A stretch of DNA of 64,000 nt from an uncultured Kocuria sp. (GCF_947500125.1 NZ_CANMRA010000003.1:1-64000); one strand, 5' to 3'; numbered from the stretch's first letter, positions 19,201 through 27,120 are shown. Program-made: numbers and translations. Notes: generated by a model from the letters alone, not told the origin.

Positions 19201-20318
19201 GGGACCGCCGCAACCGGGTGCTGGGCGAGGGCGAGGACCTCGAGGTGCTCCGGTCGGAGCTGCACGACGAGATCCGCTCGGCCCTGGCCGAGTCCCTCGG
19301 CGCCGTGCCCGGCACCCCCTCCGGGAACCCGCCCGGGGGTCCCGCCCGGAAGGGCTCGCGCTCCCCGGCGCCCCGGCCCCCGGCGGCGGAGCCGGCGCCG
19401 CCGGCGCTCGAGCGCTCCGGGCTGACGGCGTGGCCGGAGGTGGACCTGCCGCGCAGCGTCGAGACCACGGTGGCGGGCCGGCGGATCACCGGCTGGCCGG
19501 CGCTCGTCCCCGAGCGCCCGCGAGGCACGGCGCAGCGGGCGGCGGGCCGGGAGGCCACGGTGGCCGTGCGCATCCTCTCCTCGGCCGCCGAGCAGCGGGC
19601 CGCCCAGCGCCGCGGGGTGATCACGCTGCTGCAGCTGCGCATCCCCTCCCCCGAGCGGTACGTGCTGGAGCACCTCAACAACCGGGAGAAGCTGGTCTTC
19701 ACCCAGAACCCGCACGGGTCGGTGGCCGAGCTCATCGCGGACTGCACGGTCGCGGCGATCGACAAGCTCACGCCGCCCGAGCCCCCCTACACCCGCGCGG
19801 AGTTCGACGGGCTGCACGAGCACGTGCGGGCGGAGCTCATCGACACCGTCTTCCAGGTCACCGCGCTCGTGGAGCAGGTGCTCTCCGGGGCGGCCCGGAT
19901 CCGCAAGCAGCTGAAGCGGTCGTCCTCGCTCGCCGCGGTCAACTCGCTCAACGACGTGAAGGCGCAGCTCGAGCACCTGGTGCACCCGGGCTTCGTCGCC
20001 GCCACCGGCTACGACCAGCTCCAGCACCTGCCCCGCTACGTGCGGGCGATGGAGGTGCGGCTCGAGAAGCTCGCCGGGCACCTGCAGCGGGACACGGTCG
20101 GCATGCTCGCGGTGCAGAAGCTCGAGGACGACTACGACGCCGCGCTGGACTCCCTGCCGCCGCACGCGCCGGTCCCGGACGAGCTGCGCCGGGTGGCCTG
20201 GATGATCGAGGAGCTGCGGGTCTCGCTGTTCGCCCAGGAGCTGGGGACCGCCCACACCGTCTCGGAGAAGCGGATCCGCAGGTCCCTCAAGGACGCCCTC
20301 GAGGGCGCCCGGGCCTGA
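16278..20318 (+). CDS. hrpA: ATP-dependent RNA helicase HrpA
   Basis: DEAH-box helicase of 1346 residues, close to the usual 1300. Walker A GETGSGKTT (about 39-47), DEAH box at about 137-140 (IIDEAHERSLNIDFLLGYL), motif III SATID, helicase C domain with QRAGRCGR, then the HA2/ratchet and OB regions and the long HrpA-specific C-terminal domain (DUF3418). In E. coli HrpA resolves stalled or collided ribosomes; the same role is inferred. An acidic insert (about 215-235) and a Pro/Ala/Gly-rich linker (about 1015-1050) are local features. TAGGAT at 16263-16268 lies 9 bp before the ATG, giving a very short leader. Confidence 0.95.
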   Translation: MSASLSSPPAIVYPEDLPVSARRADIMDAISAHQVVVIAGETGSGKTTQIPKMCLELGLGERGLIGHTQPRRIAARSVAERIASELGEKVGGTVGYQVRFTSEVGADSRVKLMTDGILLAEIQHDRLLQKYSAIIIDEAHERSLNIDFLLGYLRRILSRRPDLKVVITSATIDPERFARHFAPEAAEGAEQEPAPVIEVSGRTYPVEVRWRPLSQPRSGDGGQDAEDAGDGLEDEDRDPIDAVCDAVEELSSEPPGDILIFFAGEREIRDAQEALQATLKRVRGLADAEILPLFGRLSMAEQHRVFAPSGRRRIVLATNVAETSLTVPGIKYVIDPGTARISRYSARTKVQRLPIERISQASANQRAGRCGRVSDGICIRLYSEEDYLSRPEFTDPEILRTSLAAVILQMTSVGVVKEPGDIERFPFVEPPESRAVKDGVALLRELGALKEPRGASPRDPRGPREDDGGPLTPVGRQLAQLPVDPRLGRMIVEADRRGCAREVMVLAAALTVQDPRERPLEQRQQADELHRRFFDENSDFTSWLLLWRYVQEQQEELSSTRFRKLCRREHLNFLRIREWQDLYAQLRQMGQQVGIRVGKGREVDPSGKEREIHVSLLAGLLSHIGLKDERKREYQGARGSRFAVFPGSNLFKKSPDWIMSAELVETSRLWARVNAAIDPLWAEELAPHLVKRSVSEPHWSRAQGSVMAYEKVTLYGVPVVAQRRINFWRVDPDLARELFIRHALVEGDWQTRHRFWARNRKRLAEVEELENRLRRKDLRVDDEALFEFYDARIPASVVSARHFDAWWKKARQQDEHLLDLDPEDLIDEEAGGYDESLYPRQWVRRTRDGDLVLDLVYEFAPGSDQADGVTVRVPVLFLHQVDPEQFRWQIPGFRTELVTALIKSLPKAVRRNFVPAPDVARQAVAMLEADFDPAVDALEPSLELVLRRLKGHVVPPGSWNWEAVPAHLRMRFEVRDRRNRVLGEGEDLEVLRSELHDEIRSALAESLGAVPGTPSGNPPGGPARKGSRSPAPRPPAAEPAPPALERSGLTAWPEVDLPRSVETTVAGRRITGWPALVPERPRGTAQRAAGREATVAVRILSSAAEQRAAQRRGVITLLQLRIPSPERYVLEHLNNREKLVFTQNPHGSVAELIADCTVAAIDKLTPPEPPYTRAEFDGLHEHVRAELIDTVFQVTALVEQVLSGAARIRKQLKRSSSLAAVNSLNDVKAQLEHLVHPGFVAATGYDQLQHLPRYVRAMEVRLEKLAGHLQRDTVGMLAVQKLEDDYDAALDSLPPHAPVPDELRRVAWMIEELRVSLFAQELGTAHTVSEKRIRRSLKDALEGARA

Positions 20319-20344
20319 CCGGCCGGCGGTCCGCGCAGGCCGGA

Positions 20345-20370
20345 ACCGGTGCGCACGTCCGCGCACCGGT
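20345..20370. terminator. Hairpin between convergent hrpA and HIT gene
   Basis: Perfect 10-bp arms ACCGGTGCGC (20345-20354) and GCGCACCGGT (20361-20370), 6-nt loop, 27 bp after the hrpA stop. Related GCGCAC/GTGCAC words continue to 20410. Confidence 0.55.
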
Positions 20371-20456
20371 CCTGCGCACCCGCTCCGTGCACCGTGCCCG
20401 CGGGTCGGGTCTGTGCACCGGGCCCGCGCATCCGGTCCGCGGTCCGGGCGTGCTGG

Positions 20457-20885
20457 TCAGCCCTGGGGGACGGAGGCCCCGTGCCCCGCCTCGAGCAGGG
20501 CGGCCCGGATCCGCTCGGCGGCCTCGTCCATCCAGGCGGGCTCCGGGTCGCGGAGCACGTTGGCGAACTGGAACTGCTCGACCGAGTTCGCCGGCCACAC
20601 GTGCACGTGGGTGTGCGGGACCTCGAAGCCCTGGATCATCTGCCCCACCCGCGCCGGCCGCCACACGGCGTCGATGGCCCGGCCGATCCGCTGGGAGACG
20701 ACCATCAGGTGCGCCGCCAGGTCCTCGGGCAGGTCGATCCAGTGGTCGTGCTCCTCGCGCGGGACCACGAGGGTGTGGCCCTGCGAGAGCGGGTCGATCG
20801 ACAGGAAGCCGACGCAGCGCTCGTCCTGCCAGACGAAGCGGCCGGGGATCTCCCCCTCGATGATCTTCGTGAAGACGGTGCTCAC
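20457..20885 (-). CDS. HIT-family nucleotide hydrolase
   Basis: 142 residues from GTG 20885 (AAAGG upstream). The histidine triad HTHVHVWP is at about 91-98 and the N terminus CVGFLSIDPLSQGHTLVVPREE fits HIT hydrolases, which cleave nucleotide phosphoramidates, dinucleotides or adenylylated substrates. It follows the metallo-hydrolase gene by 71 bp on the same strand and may be co-transcribed. Cytoplasmic; the physiological substrate is unknown. Confidence 0.92.
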   Translation of the reverse strand: MSTVFTKIIEGEIPGRFVWQDERCVGFLSIDPLSQGHTLVVPREEHDHWIDLPEDLAAHLMVVSQRIGRAIDAVWRPARVGQMIQGFEVPHTHVHVWPANSVEQFQFANVLRDPEPAWMDEAAERIRAALLEAGHGASVPQG

Positions 20886-20956
20886 AGGTGCTGCCTTTCG
20901 GTGGTGGGTCGGGGTGGATCGGTCCGCGGCCTCCGCGCGGGGCGGCGGACCGGCGA

Positions 20957-21619
20957 CTACAGGGCCACGCGCTCGCCGGTGGCCAGGTGGCGGTACTCGA
21001 CCCCGTACTTCGCGGCGAACGCGCTCAGCTGCCCCTCGATCACCCCGAAGCCGTTGTCGGAGAGCAGCCCGTCGTGGATCTGGAAGACCCGCTCGGGACG
21101 GACGGCCACCACGAAGTCGATGACCTCCGCCAGCTTGTTCCAGGGGGCGTGGATCGGGGCCAGCAGCACCGGGGCGGTGAGCCCGTGCGGGACCACCAGC
21201 GAGTCGCCGGGGTGGTAGACCGTGTCGTCGACCAGGTAGCCGATGTTGTCCACGGTGCGGATGAGGGGGTGGATCAGCGCGTGCTGGCCGCCGAAGGTCC
21301 GCACGGTGAAGCCGTCGAGCTCCAGCACGGTCTCCGGCTCGGCGTCGTGGATCGCGTGGCCCTCCCCCAGGGCCTCCCGGAGCCCCGCGGCGACCGGCGC
21401 CGGGGCGTACACCTGGATCTCCGGGTGGGCCCTGAGGTGCTCGTGCACCGGCTCGGGGTCGAGGTGGTCGGGGTGCACGTGCGTGACGAGCAGGACGTCG
21501 GCCCCGTCGAGGACCTCCGCGAGCTCCTCCCGCCCGGAGAACTTGCCCGGGTCGAGGACCAGGACCCGGCCCTCCTTCTCGAGCCGCACGCACGAGTGGG
21601 TGTACTTGATCAGCTCCAT
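20957..21619 (-). CDS. Metallo-beta-lactamase-fold metal-dependent hydrolase
   Basis: 220 residues, compact MBL fold of the UlaG/UPF0173-like type. The metal motif is THVHPDHLDP (about 46-55, HxHxDH with Val in the second position), followed by GGQHALIHPLI, the aspartate in VYHPGDSL (about 137) and a late histidine in QIHDGLL. The start fits MELIKYTHSCVRLE, common in actinobacterial members. TAGGGT ends 6 bp before the ATG, suggesting a leaderless mRNA. Substrate unknown. Confidence 0.88.
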   Translation of the reverse strand: MELIKYTHSCVRLEKEGRVLVLDPGKFSGREELAEVLDGADVLLVTHVHPDHLDPEPVHEHLRAHPEIQVYAPAPVAAGLREALGEGHAIHDAEPETVLELDGFTVRTFGGQHALIHPLIRTVDNIGYLVDDTVYHPGDSLVVPHGLTAPVLLAPIHAPWNKLAEVIDFVVAVRPERVFQIHDGLLSDNGFGVIEGQLSAFAAKYGVEYRHLATGERVAL

Positions 21620-21625
21620 GGGCCC

Positions 21626-21631
21626 ACCCTA
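21626..21631 (-). promoter_or_regulatory. -10 element of a likely leaderless promoter (MBL-fold gene)
   Basis: TAGGGT on the minus strand, then 6 nt (GGGCCC) and the ATG at 21619. Confidence 0.4.
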
Positions 21632-21731
21632 TCCCCGGCTCCGTCCGGGCCCGCAGGGCGGCGGAGGACGTGTCGGGCGGTCCTTGTTAAGCTGGTGACC
21701 AGCCCGGGCACCAGCGACGAGAGGACGAGGC

Positions 21732-22163
21732 GTGAGCGTGAGAACCAGCGGGGGCGGTGCCGGGGAGGTCCGCAACACCCGGCAGCGCCGTGCCGTGGCC
21801 CGGGCCCTCGCGTCCCTGGAGGACTTCATCTCCACGCAGGACCTGCACGCCCTGCTGCGCGAGCGCGGCGACTCCGTGTCCCTGGCCACGACCTACCGGA
21901 TCCTGCAGTCGATGTCCGAGCTCGGGGAGCTGGACGTCCTGCGCAGCGACGACGGCGAGGCGATCTACCGGCGCTGCGCCGCCGAGCACCACCACCACCA
22001 CCTCGTGTGCCGCCGCTGCGGCGCCGCCGTGGAGCTCGAGGCGCCCACGATCGAGGAGTGGGCCGGGCGCACCGCCGCGGCCCACGGCTTCACCGAGGTG
22101 GACCACACGGTCGAGATCACCGGCCTGTGCGCGGCCTGCGGGGCGCGACGGGCCGATGGCTGA
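21732..22163 (+). CDS. zur: Zinc uptake regulator Zur (FurB)
   Basis: Fur-family repressor of 143 residues. Winged-helix DNA-binding half (TRQRRAVARALASLEDFISTQDL, SLATTYRILQSM), then the metal domain with five consecutive histidines at about 86-90, CRRCG at 93-97 and CAACG at 133-137, the two CxxC pairs of the structural zinc. The His-rich start of the hinge and the neighbouring ZnuA gene favour Zur over Fur. GTG start at 21732 after GAGGACGAGG. TAAGCT at 21685-21690 may be its -10. Overlaps the next gene by 8 bp. Confidence 0.93.
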   Translation: MSVRTSGGGAGEVRNTRQRRAVARALASLEDFISTQDLHALLRERGDSVSLATTYRILQSMSELGELDVLRSDDGEAIYRRCAAEHHHHHLVCRRCGAAVELEAPTIEEWAGRTAAAHGFTEVDHTVEITGLCAACGARRADG

Positions 22164-23112
22164 GCCGGGCCCGCCCCGCGGCGTCTTCGTCCTCGCGGTC
22201 AACCCCTGCGCCGGCCGCGGACGGGCCCTCGCGGACGCCCACCGGGCCGCGGAGCTGCTGCGCACCGGCGGCGACGAGGCCGTGGTGCTCTCCGCCGGGG
22301 ACCTCACCGCCCTGCTGGAACTCGTCCGCGACCACCTGCGGGAACGGGCCCTCACGACCCGGGCGCTCGTGGTCGTGGGCGGCGACGGGATGGTCCAGGC
22401 CGGTCTCGGGGTGCTCGTGGAGCTCGCCGCCCAGGGCGTCGACATCCCGCTGGGCGTGGTGCCCTGCGGGACCGGCAACGACCTCGCCCGCCACTACCGG
22501 GTCCCGCTGCGGGACCCGGTGGCCGCGGCGGGCCGGATCCTGCGCCGGCTCGACGACCCCGAGCCGCGCCGCCTCGACGTGGGCCGGGTGCGCTTCCCGG
22601 ACGGGCGCACGTGCTGCTTCGCGACCGCCCTGTGCGCCGGCTTCGACGCCGTGGTCAACGAGCGCGCCAACAGATGGCTGCGCCTGGGCGGATCCACCAA
22701 GTACCTGCTGGCCGTCCTGGTGGAGATCGTGCGGCTGCGCACCGTCCGCTACCGGCTCGAGATCGAGGACGCCGGCGGACGGTGCCGCACGGAGCGCCGG
22801 GAGGGGGTCCTGCTGAACGTCGCCAACACCTCGTCGATCGGGGGCGGTCTGTCGATCGTGCCCGGGGCCCGGGAGGACGACGGGCTGCTGGACCTGTTCA
22901 CCGTGGCGCCCCTGGGGCGGGCCCGCTTCCTCTTCCTGTTCCCGCGGCTGTTCTCGGGCCGGCACGTGGCCCTGGAGAGCGTGCGGATCGAGCGGGTCCG
23001 CTCCGTGGCCGTGGACGCCGCGGACGTCACCGCCTACGCCGACGGGGAACGCCTCGGCCCCTTGCCGGTGCGCGTGGACGTCCTCCCCGCCGCGGTCCGC
23101 GTCCTGGCCTGA
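22156..23112 (+). CDS. Diacylglycerol/lipid kinase (DagK catalytic domain)
   Basis: 318 residues of the DGK/LCB5 fold: VNPCAGRGRA near the N terminus, the nucleotide motif VVVGGDGMVQAGL and PCGTGNDLARHY, then the C-terminal lobe with SSIGGGLSIVPGAREDDGLLD and YADGERLGPLPVRV. Phosphorylates a lipid such as diacylglycerol, feeding phosphatidate back to phospholipid synthesis; the exact lipid is inferred from the family. ATGGCTGA overlap with zur means translational coupling, an odd pairing of metal regulator and lipid kinase. Convergent with the znuA unit 22 bp further on. Confidence 0.9.
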   Translation: MAEPGPPRGVFVLAVNPCAGRGRALADAHRAAELLRTGGDEAVVLSAGDLTALLELVRDHLRERALTTRALVVVGGDGMVQAGLGVLVELAAQGVDIPLGVVPCGTGNDLARHYRVPLRDPVAAAGRILRRLDDPEPRRLDVGRVRFPDGRTCCFATALCAGFDAVVNERANRWLRLGGSTKYLLAVLVEIVRLRTVRYRLEIEDAGGRCRTERREGVLLNVANTSSIGGGLSIVPGAREDDGLLDLFTVAPLGRARFLFLFPRLFSGRHVALESVRIERVRSVAVDAADVTAYADGERLGPLPVRVDVLPAAVRVLA

Positions 23113-23134
23113 GCCCCGGACCGGCCGCACCTGC

Positions 23135-23308
23135 TCAGCGGCGCCTGGGCTCGGCCGCCGGATCGATGAGCAGCGCCAGGACGAGCATGGCGCCCGCCCG
23201 GATCGAGGTGCTGTGCAGCGCGACCGTCTCGCCGTGGTCGTCGAGGACGAGGACCGGGGGGAGCACGTGGTCCCCATCGAGCGCCGCCGGCCGGGGGCCC
23301 GTGCTCAC
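23135..23308 (-). CDS. Small ORF translationally coupled to znuA, unknown
   Basis: 57 codons from a GTG that overlaps the znuA stop as GTGA. The product starts VSTGPRPAALDGDHVLP, continues VLVLDDHGETVALHSTS with several His/Asp residues that could bind metal, then a short hydrophobic stretch (AGAMLVLALLIDP) and ends in Arg-Arg-Arg. The composition (balanced hydrophobic, His, Asp, Glu) resembles a real protein more than an antisense shadow, and the 4-bp overlap is the usual coupling in this genome. I recognise no family; it may be a fragment. Confidence 0.45.
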   Translation of the reverse strand: MSTGPRPAALDGDHVLPPVLVLDDHGETVALHSTSIRAGAMLVLALLIDPAAEPRRR

Positions 23309-24303
23309 TCGGCGGCCGGGCCCGAGGCCGTCGGCCGCAGCGCGCCCAGGGCGTCCGCGACCGCGGTGACGTTGCCGTCCATCCACTCCAGGTAGGAGGT
23401 GCCCTCGGGCAGGGTCTCCGTGAACTCCACGAACGCCGCGTCGGCGGCCCGGGCGTCGTCGCGCAGCTGCGCGGTCTGGCCCGAGGCGGTCTGCGCGTCG
23501 ACCGCGAGCAGCTGCACGTGGCCGCTCCGCAGCTCCTCCCGGACCTGCTGCAGCACGAGCGGGGGGACGTCGGTGCCGTTCTCGACGGCCGCGGTGAACT
23601 CCGCGGGGGTGTCGTCGTGGAGCCCGGCGTCCTCGAGCAGGTGGACCGCCACGGGCTCGGTCGCCACGAAGGCCGCGTTGTCGGCGGGCACCTCGGCGAG
23701 CTGCTGCTCCAGGGCCGCGAGCCGGTCGGCGAAGGCCGCGGCGTTGTCCCGGTAGGCGGAGGCCCCGTCCGGGTCGAGCCCGGCGAGCCGGTCGGCGACC
23801 GCGTCGGCGACGTCGTCCATGGCGTCGAGGTCGTACCAGACGTGCTCGTTGCTCCCGCCGTGCTCGTGGCCCTCGTGCTCGTGCCCCTCGTGCGGGGACG
23901 GCTCGGCGCTCGCACCTGCCAGGCCCGAGGTCCCGTAGGCCTCGACCACGAGGGCGTCGCCCTGGGCGGCGAGGTCCTCCATGAAGGCGTCGTAGCCCCC
24001 GCCGTTGAGCACCACGAGGTCGGCGTCCGCCACGGCGAGGCGGTCCTGGGCCGTGGCCTCGTAGGAGTGGGGGTCCTGGGCCGTGGAGTCGATGACGGGC
24101 TCGACCACCACGGCGTCCCCGCCGACCTCGCGCACGACGTCGGCGTAGACCGTCGTGGTGGTCACGACGGTCAGGGCGTCGTCCCTCCCGGCGTCCTCGG
24201 CGGCGCCGGCCGCGCACGCGGTCAGGCCCAGGAGCGCGGCGCCGGCGAGGGCGGTGGCCCGGAGGACGGCGCGCGGGCGCGCGGGGGCAAGGAGTGCGGT
24301 CAT
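23305..24303 (-). CDS. znuA: Zinc ABC transporter substrate-binding lipoprotein ZnuA
   Basis: 332-residue cluster A-I metal-binding protein. Signal with lipobox GLTAC (Cys30). Metal-site features are DPHSYE, the His/Glu/Gly-rich mobile loop HEGHEHEGHEHGG (about 142-155) followed by NEHVWYD, EPVAVHLLEDAG and C-terminal DAQTASGQT. ATG at 24303 with a leader of about 70 nt. A Zur box overlaps its -10. No ZnuB/ZnuC permease or ATPase gene is adjacent, so it must work with components encoded elsewhere. Confidence 0.93.
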   Translation of the reverse strand: MTALLAPARPRAVLRATALAGAALLGLTACAAGAAEDAGRDDALTVVTTTTVYADVVREVGGDAVVVEPVIDSTAQDPHSYEATAQDRLAVADADLVVLNGGGYDAFMEDLAAQGDALVVEAYGTSGLAGASAEPSPHEGHEHEGHEHGGSNEHVWYDLDAMDDVADAVADRLAGLDPDGASAYRDNAAAFADRLAALEQQLAEVPADNAAFVATEPVAVHLLEDAGLHDDTPAEFTAAVENGTDVPPLVLQQVREELRSGHVQLLAVDAQTASGQTAQLRDDARAADAAFVEFTETLPEGTSYLEWMDGNVTAVADALGALRPTASGPAAE

Positions 24304-24373
24304 GCTGGATCCGTTTCTCCGCGGTCGCGACCCAGGAGGGACCGCCGCGGCGCGCCGGGGCCGGCGCCTTTGA

Positions 24374-24388
24374 TGCAAATGATTATCA
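24374..24388 (-). promoter_or_regulatory. Zur operator overlapping the znuA -10
   Basis: 7-1-7 inverted repeat read on + as TGCAAAT-G-ATTATCA (extended GATGCAAAT-G-ATTATCATC, 24372-24390, 7 of 9 arm positions symmetric). On the minus strand it reads TGATAATCATTTGCA, close to known actinobacterial Zur boxes. The GATAAT inside (24387-24382) is a 5/6 -10, so zinc-loaded Zur would block the promoter. Confidence 0.8.
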
Positions 24389-24432
24389 TCGAGCGCTCCA
24401 TGTTACCGAGCCGTCGGGGTGACGACAACGCG

Positions 24433-24466
24433 CCGGCCCGCCGCGGGAGTCCCCACGGCGGGCCGG
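24433..24466 (-). terminator. Hairpin after the CNNM/CorC pair
   Basis: 11-bp perfect arms CCGGCCCGCCG (24433-24443) and CGGCGGGCCGG (24456-24466), 12-nt loop, 19 bp downstream of the second membrane protein gene. Confidence 0.6.
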
Positions 24467-24484
24467 TCGGCGGTCGTCGGCCGC

Positions 24485-25567
24485 TCAGCGCGGCGGTTCG
24501 GAGGTGTCCACCCGGTCCCCGCGGCGCTGCCGCCGGTCCTGGGTGGTGTCGCGGATCTCACCCACCAGCTCCTCGATGATGTCCTCGAGGAACAGCACGC
24601 CCAGGGTCTGCCCGCCGGCGTCGATCACGCGCGCCAGGTGCGAGCCCGTGCGCTGCATCGCCGCCAGCGCGTCGTCGATCTCGATGCCGGGACGCAGGTT
24701 GGCCAGCGAGCGGACGCGGGTCACCGGCACCGGTTCGTTGTAGCGGCTCTCCGGGATCGACAGGACGTCCTTGATGTGCAGGTAGCCGTTGAGCTCGCCG
24801 TCGTCCTCCGTGAGGGCGAAGCGCGAGAACCCGGTGCGGGCCACTGCCTTCTCGACCTCCGCCGCGGAGGCGTCCTCGGGCAGCGTGACGAGCTGGTGCA
24901 GGGGCACCATGACGTCGGCGGTGCGCTTGGACGAGAACTCGAGCGCGCCGGACAGCAGGCCCGTCTGGTCCGCCACCGTGCCCTCCTTCGTGGACTCCGC
25001 CACGATGGACTGGAGCTCGTCCAGGGTGAAGGTCGAGGAGACCTCGTCCTTCGGCTCGATGCCCATGAGCTTCAGGACGTGGTTCGCCGCCCAGTTCAGC
25101 GAGGCGATCACCGGCTTGACCATGCGGGAGACGAACACGAGCGGGGGCGCCAGCAGCAGCACGGCCCGGTCCGCGGCGGACACCGACATGTTCTTCGGCA
25201 CCATCTCCCCGAACACCACGTGCAGGAAGGTGACCACGAGCAGGGCCGTGAGGAACCCGCTGACGTCGGCGACCTCGGCCGGCACGCCCAGGTGGACCAG
25301 CGGGCCCGAGACGATGTGGTGCAGCGCCGGCTCGGAGATGTTGAGGATCAGCAGCGAGCACACGGTGATGCCCAGCTGGCAGCAGGCCAGCATGAGGGAC
25401 ACGTGCTCCATCGCGTACAGCGCCGTCCGGGCCCGCTTGTTGCCCTCCTCGGCCAGCGGTTCGATCTGGCTGCGCCGCGCGGACATGACGGCGAACTCGC
25501 CGCCCACGAAGAAGGCGTTGCCCGCCAGGAGCACCACGAGCCACGCGAGGCCTGCCCAGTCGCTCAT
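24485..25567 (-). CDS. CNNM/CorC-family membrane protein, short form (DUF21 + CBS pair)
   Basis: 360 residues. N-terminal CNNM transmembrane domain (about 1-175; WLVVLLAGNAFFVGGEFAVM, HVVFGEMVPKNMSV) and a CBS pair (about 215-340; MVPLHQLVTLPEDAS, LFLEDIIEELVGEI). It ends soon after the second CBS and lacks the C-terminal CorC_HlyC domain present in its neighbour. Members are linked to Mg2+/Co2+ transport or efflux. Start ATG at 25567 overlaps the stop of the preceding paralogue (ATGA), so the two are coupled and may form a hetero-oligomer. Confidence 0.9.
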   Translation of the reverse strand: MSDWAGLAWLVVLLAGNAFFVGGEFAVMSARRSQIEPLAEEGNKRARTALYAMEHVSLMLACCQLGITVCSLLILNISEPALHHIVSGPLVHLGVPAEVADVSGFLTALLVVTFLHVVFGEMVPKNMSVSAADRAVLLLAPPLVFVSRMVKPVIASLNWAANHVLKLMGIEPKDEVSSTFTLDELQSIVAESTKEGTVADQTGLLSGALEFSSKRTADVMVPLHQLVTLPEDASAAEVEKAVARTGFSRFALTEDDGELNGYLHIKDVLSIPESRYNEPVPVTRVRSLANLRPGIEIDDALAAMQRTGSHLARVIDAGGQTLGVLFLEDIIEELVGEIRDTTQDRRQRRGDRVDTSEPPR

Positions 25568-26925
25568 CGTGCGTCCTCCTCTCGTGCGCCGCTCTCGGGG
25601 GCCCCTGCGGGGGCGTCCTCGGGCTCGGCAGGTGCGGGGACGAAGCGGATGCGGTCCACGCGGCGCCCCTCCATCCGGGCGACCTCGAGCACGCCGGCCT
25701 GGACGGGGACCACGTCCCCGGGCTGCGGGATCTGCCCGAGCCGGTCCATCATGAAGCCGCCCATCGTCTCGTAGGCGGGACCGTCCTCGATGTCGAGCTC
25801 GGTGATCTGCTCGGAGACCTCGTCGGGGCGCATCAGACCGGGGAAGTACCACTCGCCCGCCGCGGACTGCAGGGCGCCGAGGCTGAGCCGGTCGTGCTCG
25901 TCGGAGACCTCCCCGACCACCTCCTCCACGAGGTCCTCGAGGGTGACGACACCGGCGGTGCCGCCCCACTCGTCGACGACCACGGCCATCTGGAGCCCGC
26001 CGGAGCGCAGCTGCACGAGCAGCGAGTCCAGGTGGACGGTCTCGGGCACGCGCAGCACGTCCTCCATGATCGCCCCGCACTCCAGGGCGGCGCGGCGCTC
26101 CGACGGCACGGCCACGGCCTTCTTGATGTGGACCACGCCGCGGACGTCGTCCGGGGAGTCGTCCATCACGGGGAAGCGGGAGTGCCCCGTGCGGGAGGCC
26201 ACGGCCACGACGTCCGCGACGGACTCGTGGGAGTCGAGCATCTGCACGCGGATCCGGGGCGTCATGACGTCCGCGGCCGTGCGCTCCGCGAACGTGAGGG
26301 TCTTGGCCACGAACGCGGCGGTGCCGGCGTCCAGGGTGCCCATCTTCGCGGAGCGGCGGACCATCGAGGACAGCTCCTCCGGGGAGCGCGCGCCCGAGAG
26401 CTCCTCCTTGGCCTCCATCCCGAAGAGGTGCAGGACGCGGTTGGCCACGCCGTTGAGCGTGACGACGAACGGCTTGAACACCGCCGTGAACACGAGCTGG
26501 GGGCGGGCGACCAGCCGGCCCACCCGGAACGCCTCCGCGATGGCCCAGTTCTTCGGCACGAGCTCGCCCAGCAGCATGGACAGCAGCGTGGAGATGAGCA
26601 TCGACAGCGCGAGGGTCGCTCCCCCGGCGGCCGCCACGGACAGGCCCGTGAGCTCGGCGATCGGCTCCCGCAGGAAGGACTGGAGGGCCAGGTCCAGGGT
26701 GTAGCCGGTGAGCAGGGTGGTCAGGGTGATCCCCAGCTGGCAGCTGGAGAGCTGCGTGGACAGGGACTTGAGGCACTTGAGCAGCGGTTCCGCGGCCCGG
26801 TCGCCCTCGGCGACCGCCCGGCGGACCGTGGTCTGGTCGAGGGCCACGAGGGAGAACTCCACGGCCACGAAGAAGCCCGTGCCGAGGATCAGGAGCAGGC
26901 CTGCCGCCAGGAGCAGCCATTCCAT
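25564..26925 (-). CDS. CNNM/CorC-family membrane protein, full-length form
   Basis: 453 residues with CNNM transmembrane domain (about 1-190; LILGTGFFVAVEFSLVALD, MLLGELVPKNWAIAEA), CBS pair (about 220-335; MTPRIRVQMLDSHESV, VVTLEDLVEEVVGEV) and a C-terminal CorC_HlyC domain (about 345-430; YFPGLMRPDEVSEQI). Probable divalent-cation (Mg2+/Co2+) transporter or exporter. The frame is open upstream, but ATG 26925 (MEWLLLAAGLLL) has GGGAGG about 10 nt before it and begins the first membrane helix. First gene of a two-gene unit. Confidence 0.9.
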   Translation of the reverse strand: MEWLLLAAGLLLILGTGFFVAVEFSLVALDQTTVRRAVAEGDRAAEPLLKCLKSLSTQLSSCQLGITLTTLLTGYTLDLALQSFLREPIAELTGLSVAAAGGATLALSMLISTLLSMLLGELVPKNWAIAEAFRVGRLVARPQLVFTAVFKPFVVTLNGVANRVLHLFGMEAKEELSGARSPEELSSMVRRSAKMGTLDAGTAAFVAKTLTFAERTAADVMTPRIRVQMLDSHESVADVVAVASRTGHSRFPVMDDSPDDVRGVVHIKKAVAVPSERRAALECGAIMEDVLRVPETVHLDSLLVQLRSGGLQMAVVVDEWGGTAGVVTLEDLVEEVVGEVSDEHDRLSLGALQSAAGEWYFPGLMRPDEVSEQITELDIEDGPAYETMGGFMMDRLGQIPQPGDVVPVQAGVLEVARMEGRRVDRIRFVPAPAEPEDAPAGAPESGAREEDAR

Positions 26926-27120
26926 CAGGAGCGGCCTCCCGTGGCGGCGCGCCGGGCGGGGGCCGGGCGGGCGACCGCCGTGCGGCCGGGGGCGGAGCGG
27001 GGGACGGTGGGTGAGCCGGCTCGGGGGCCGCGGCGGGGGACGCCGCGGCCGGGCCGGCAACTACTGAACGAGTCCATGAGAGCTCCAGAGTACCGGAGCG
27101 GGACCCGCCCGGCGCGTGGC

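Noticed and set aside
16281-20366. A 1361-codon open frame on the minus strand opposite hrpA
   Set aside because: Antisense shadow of hrpA caused by G/C-rich third positions; His/Gln/Arg/Leu-rich composition, no family motifs, and the + strand has a full HrpA.
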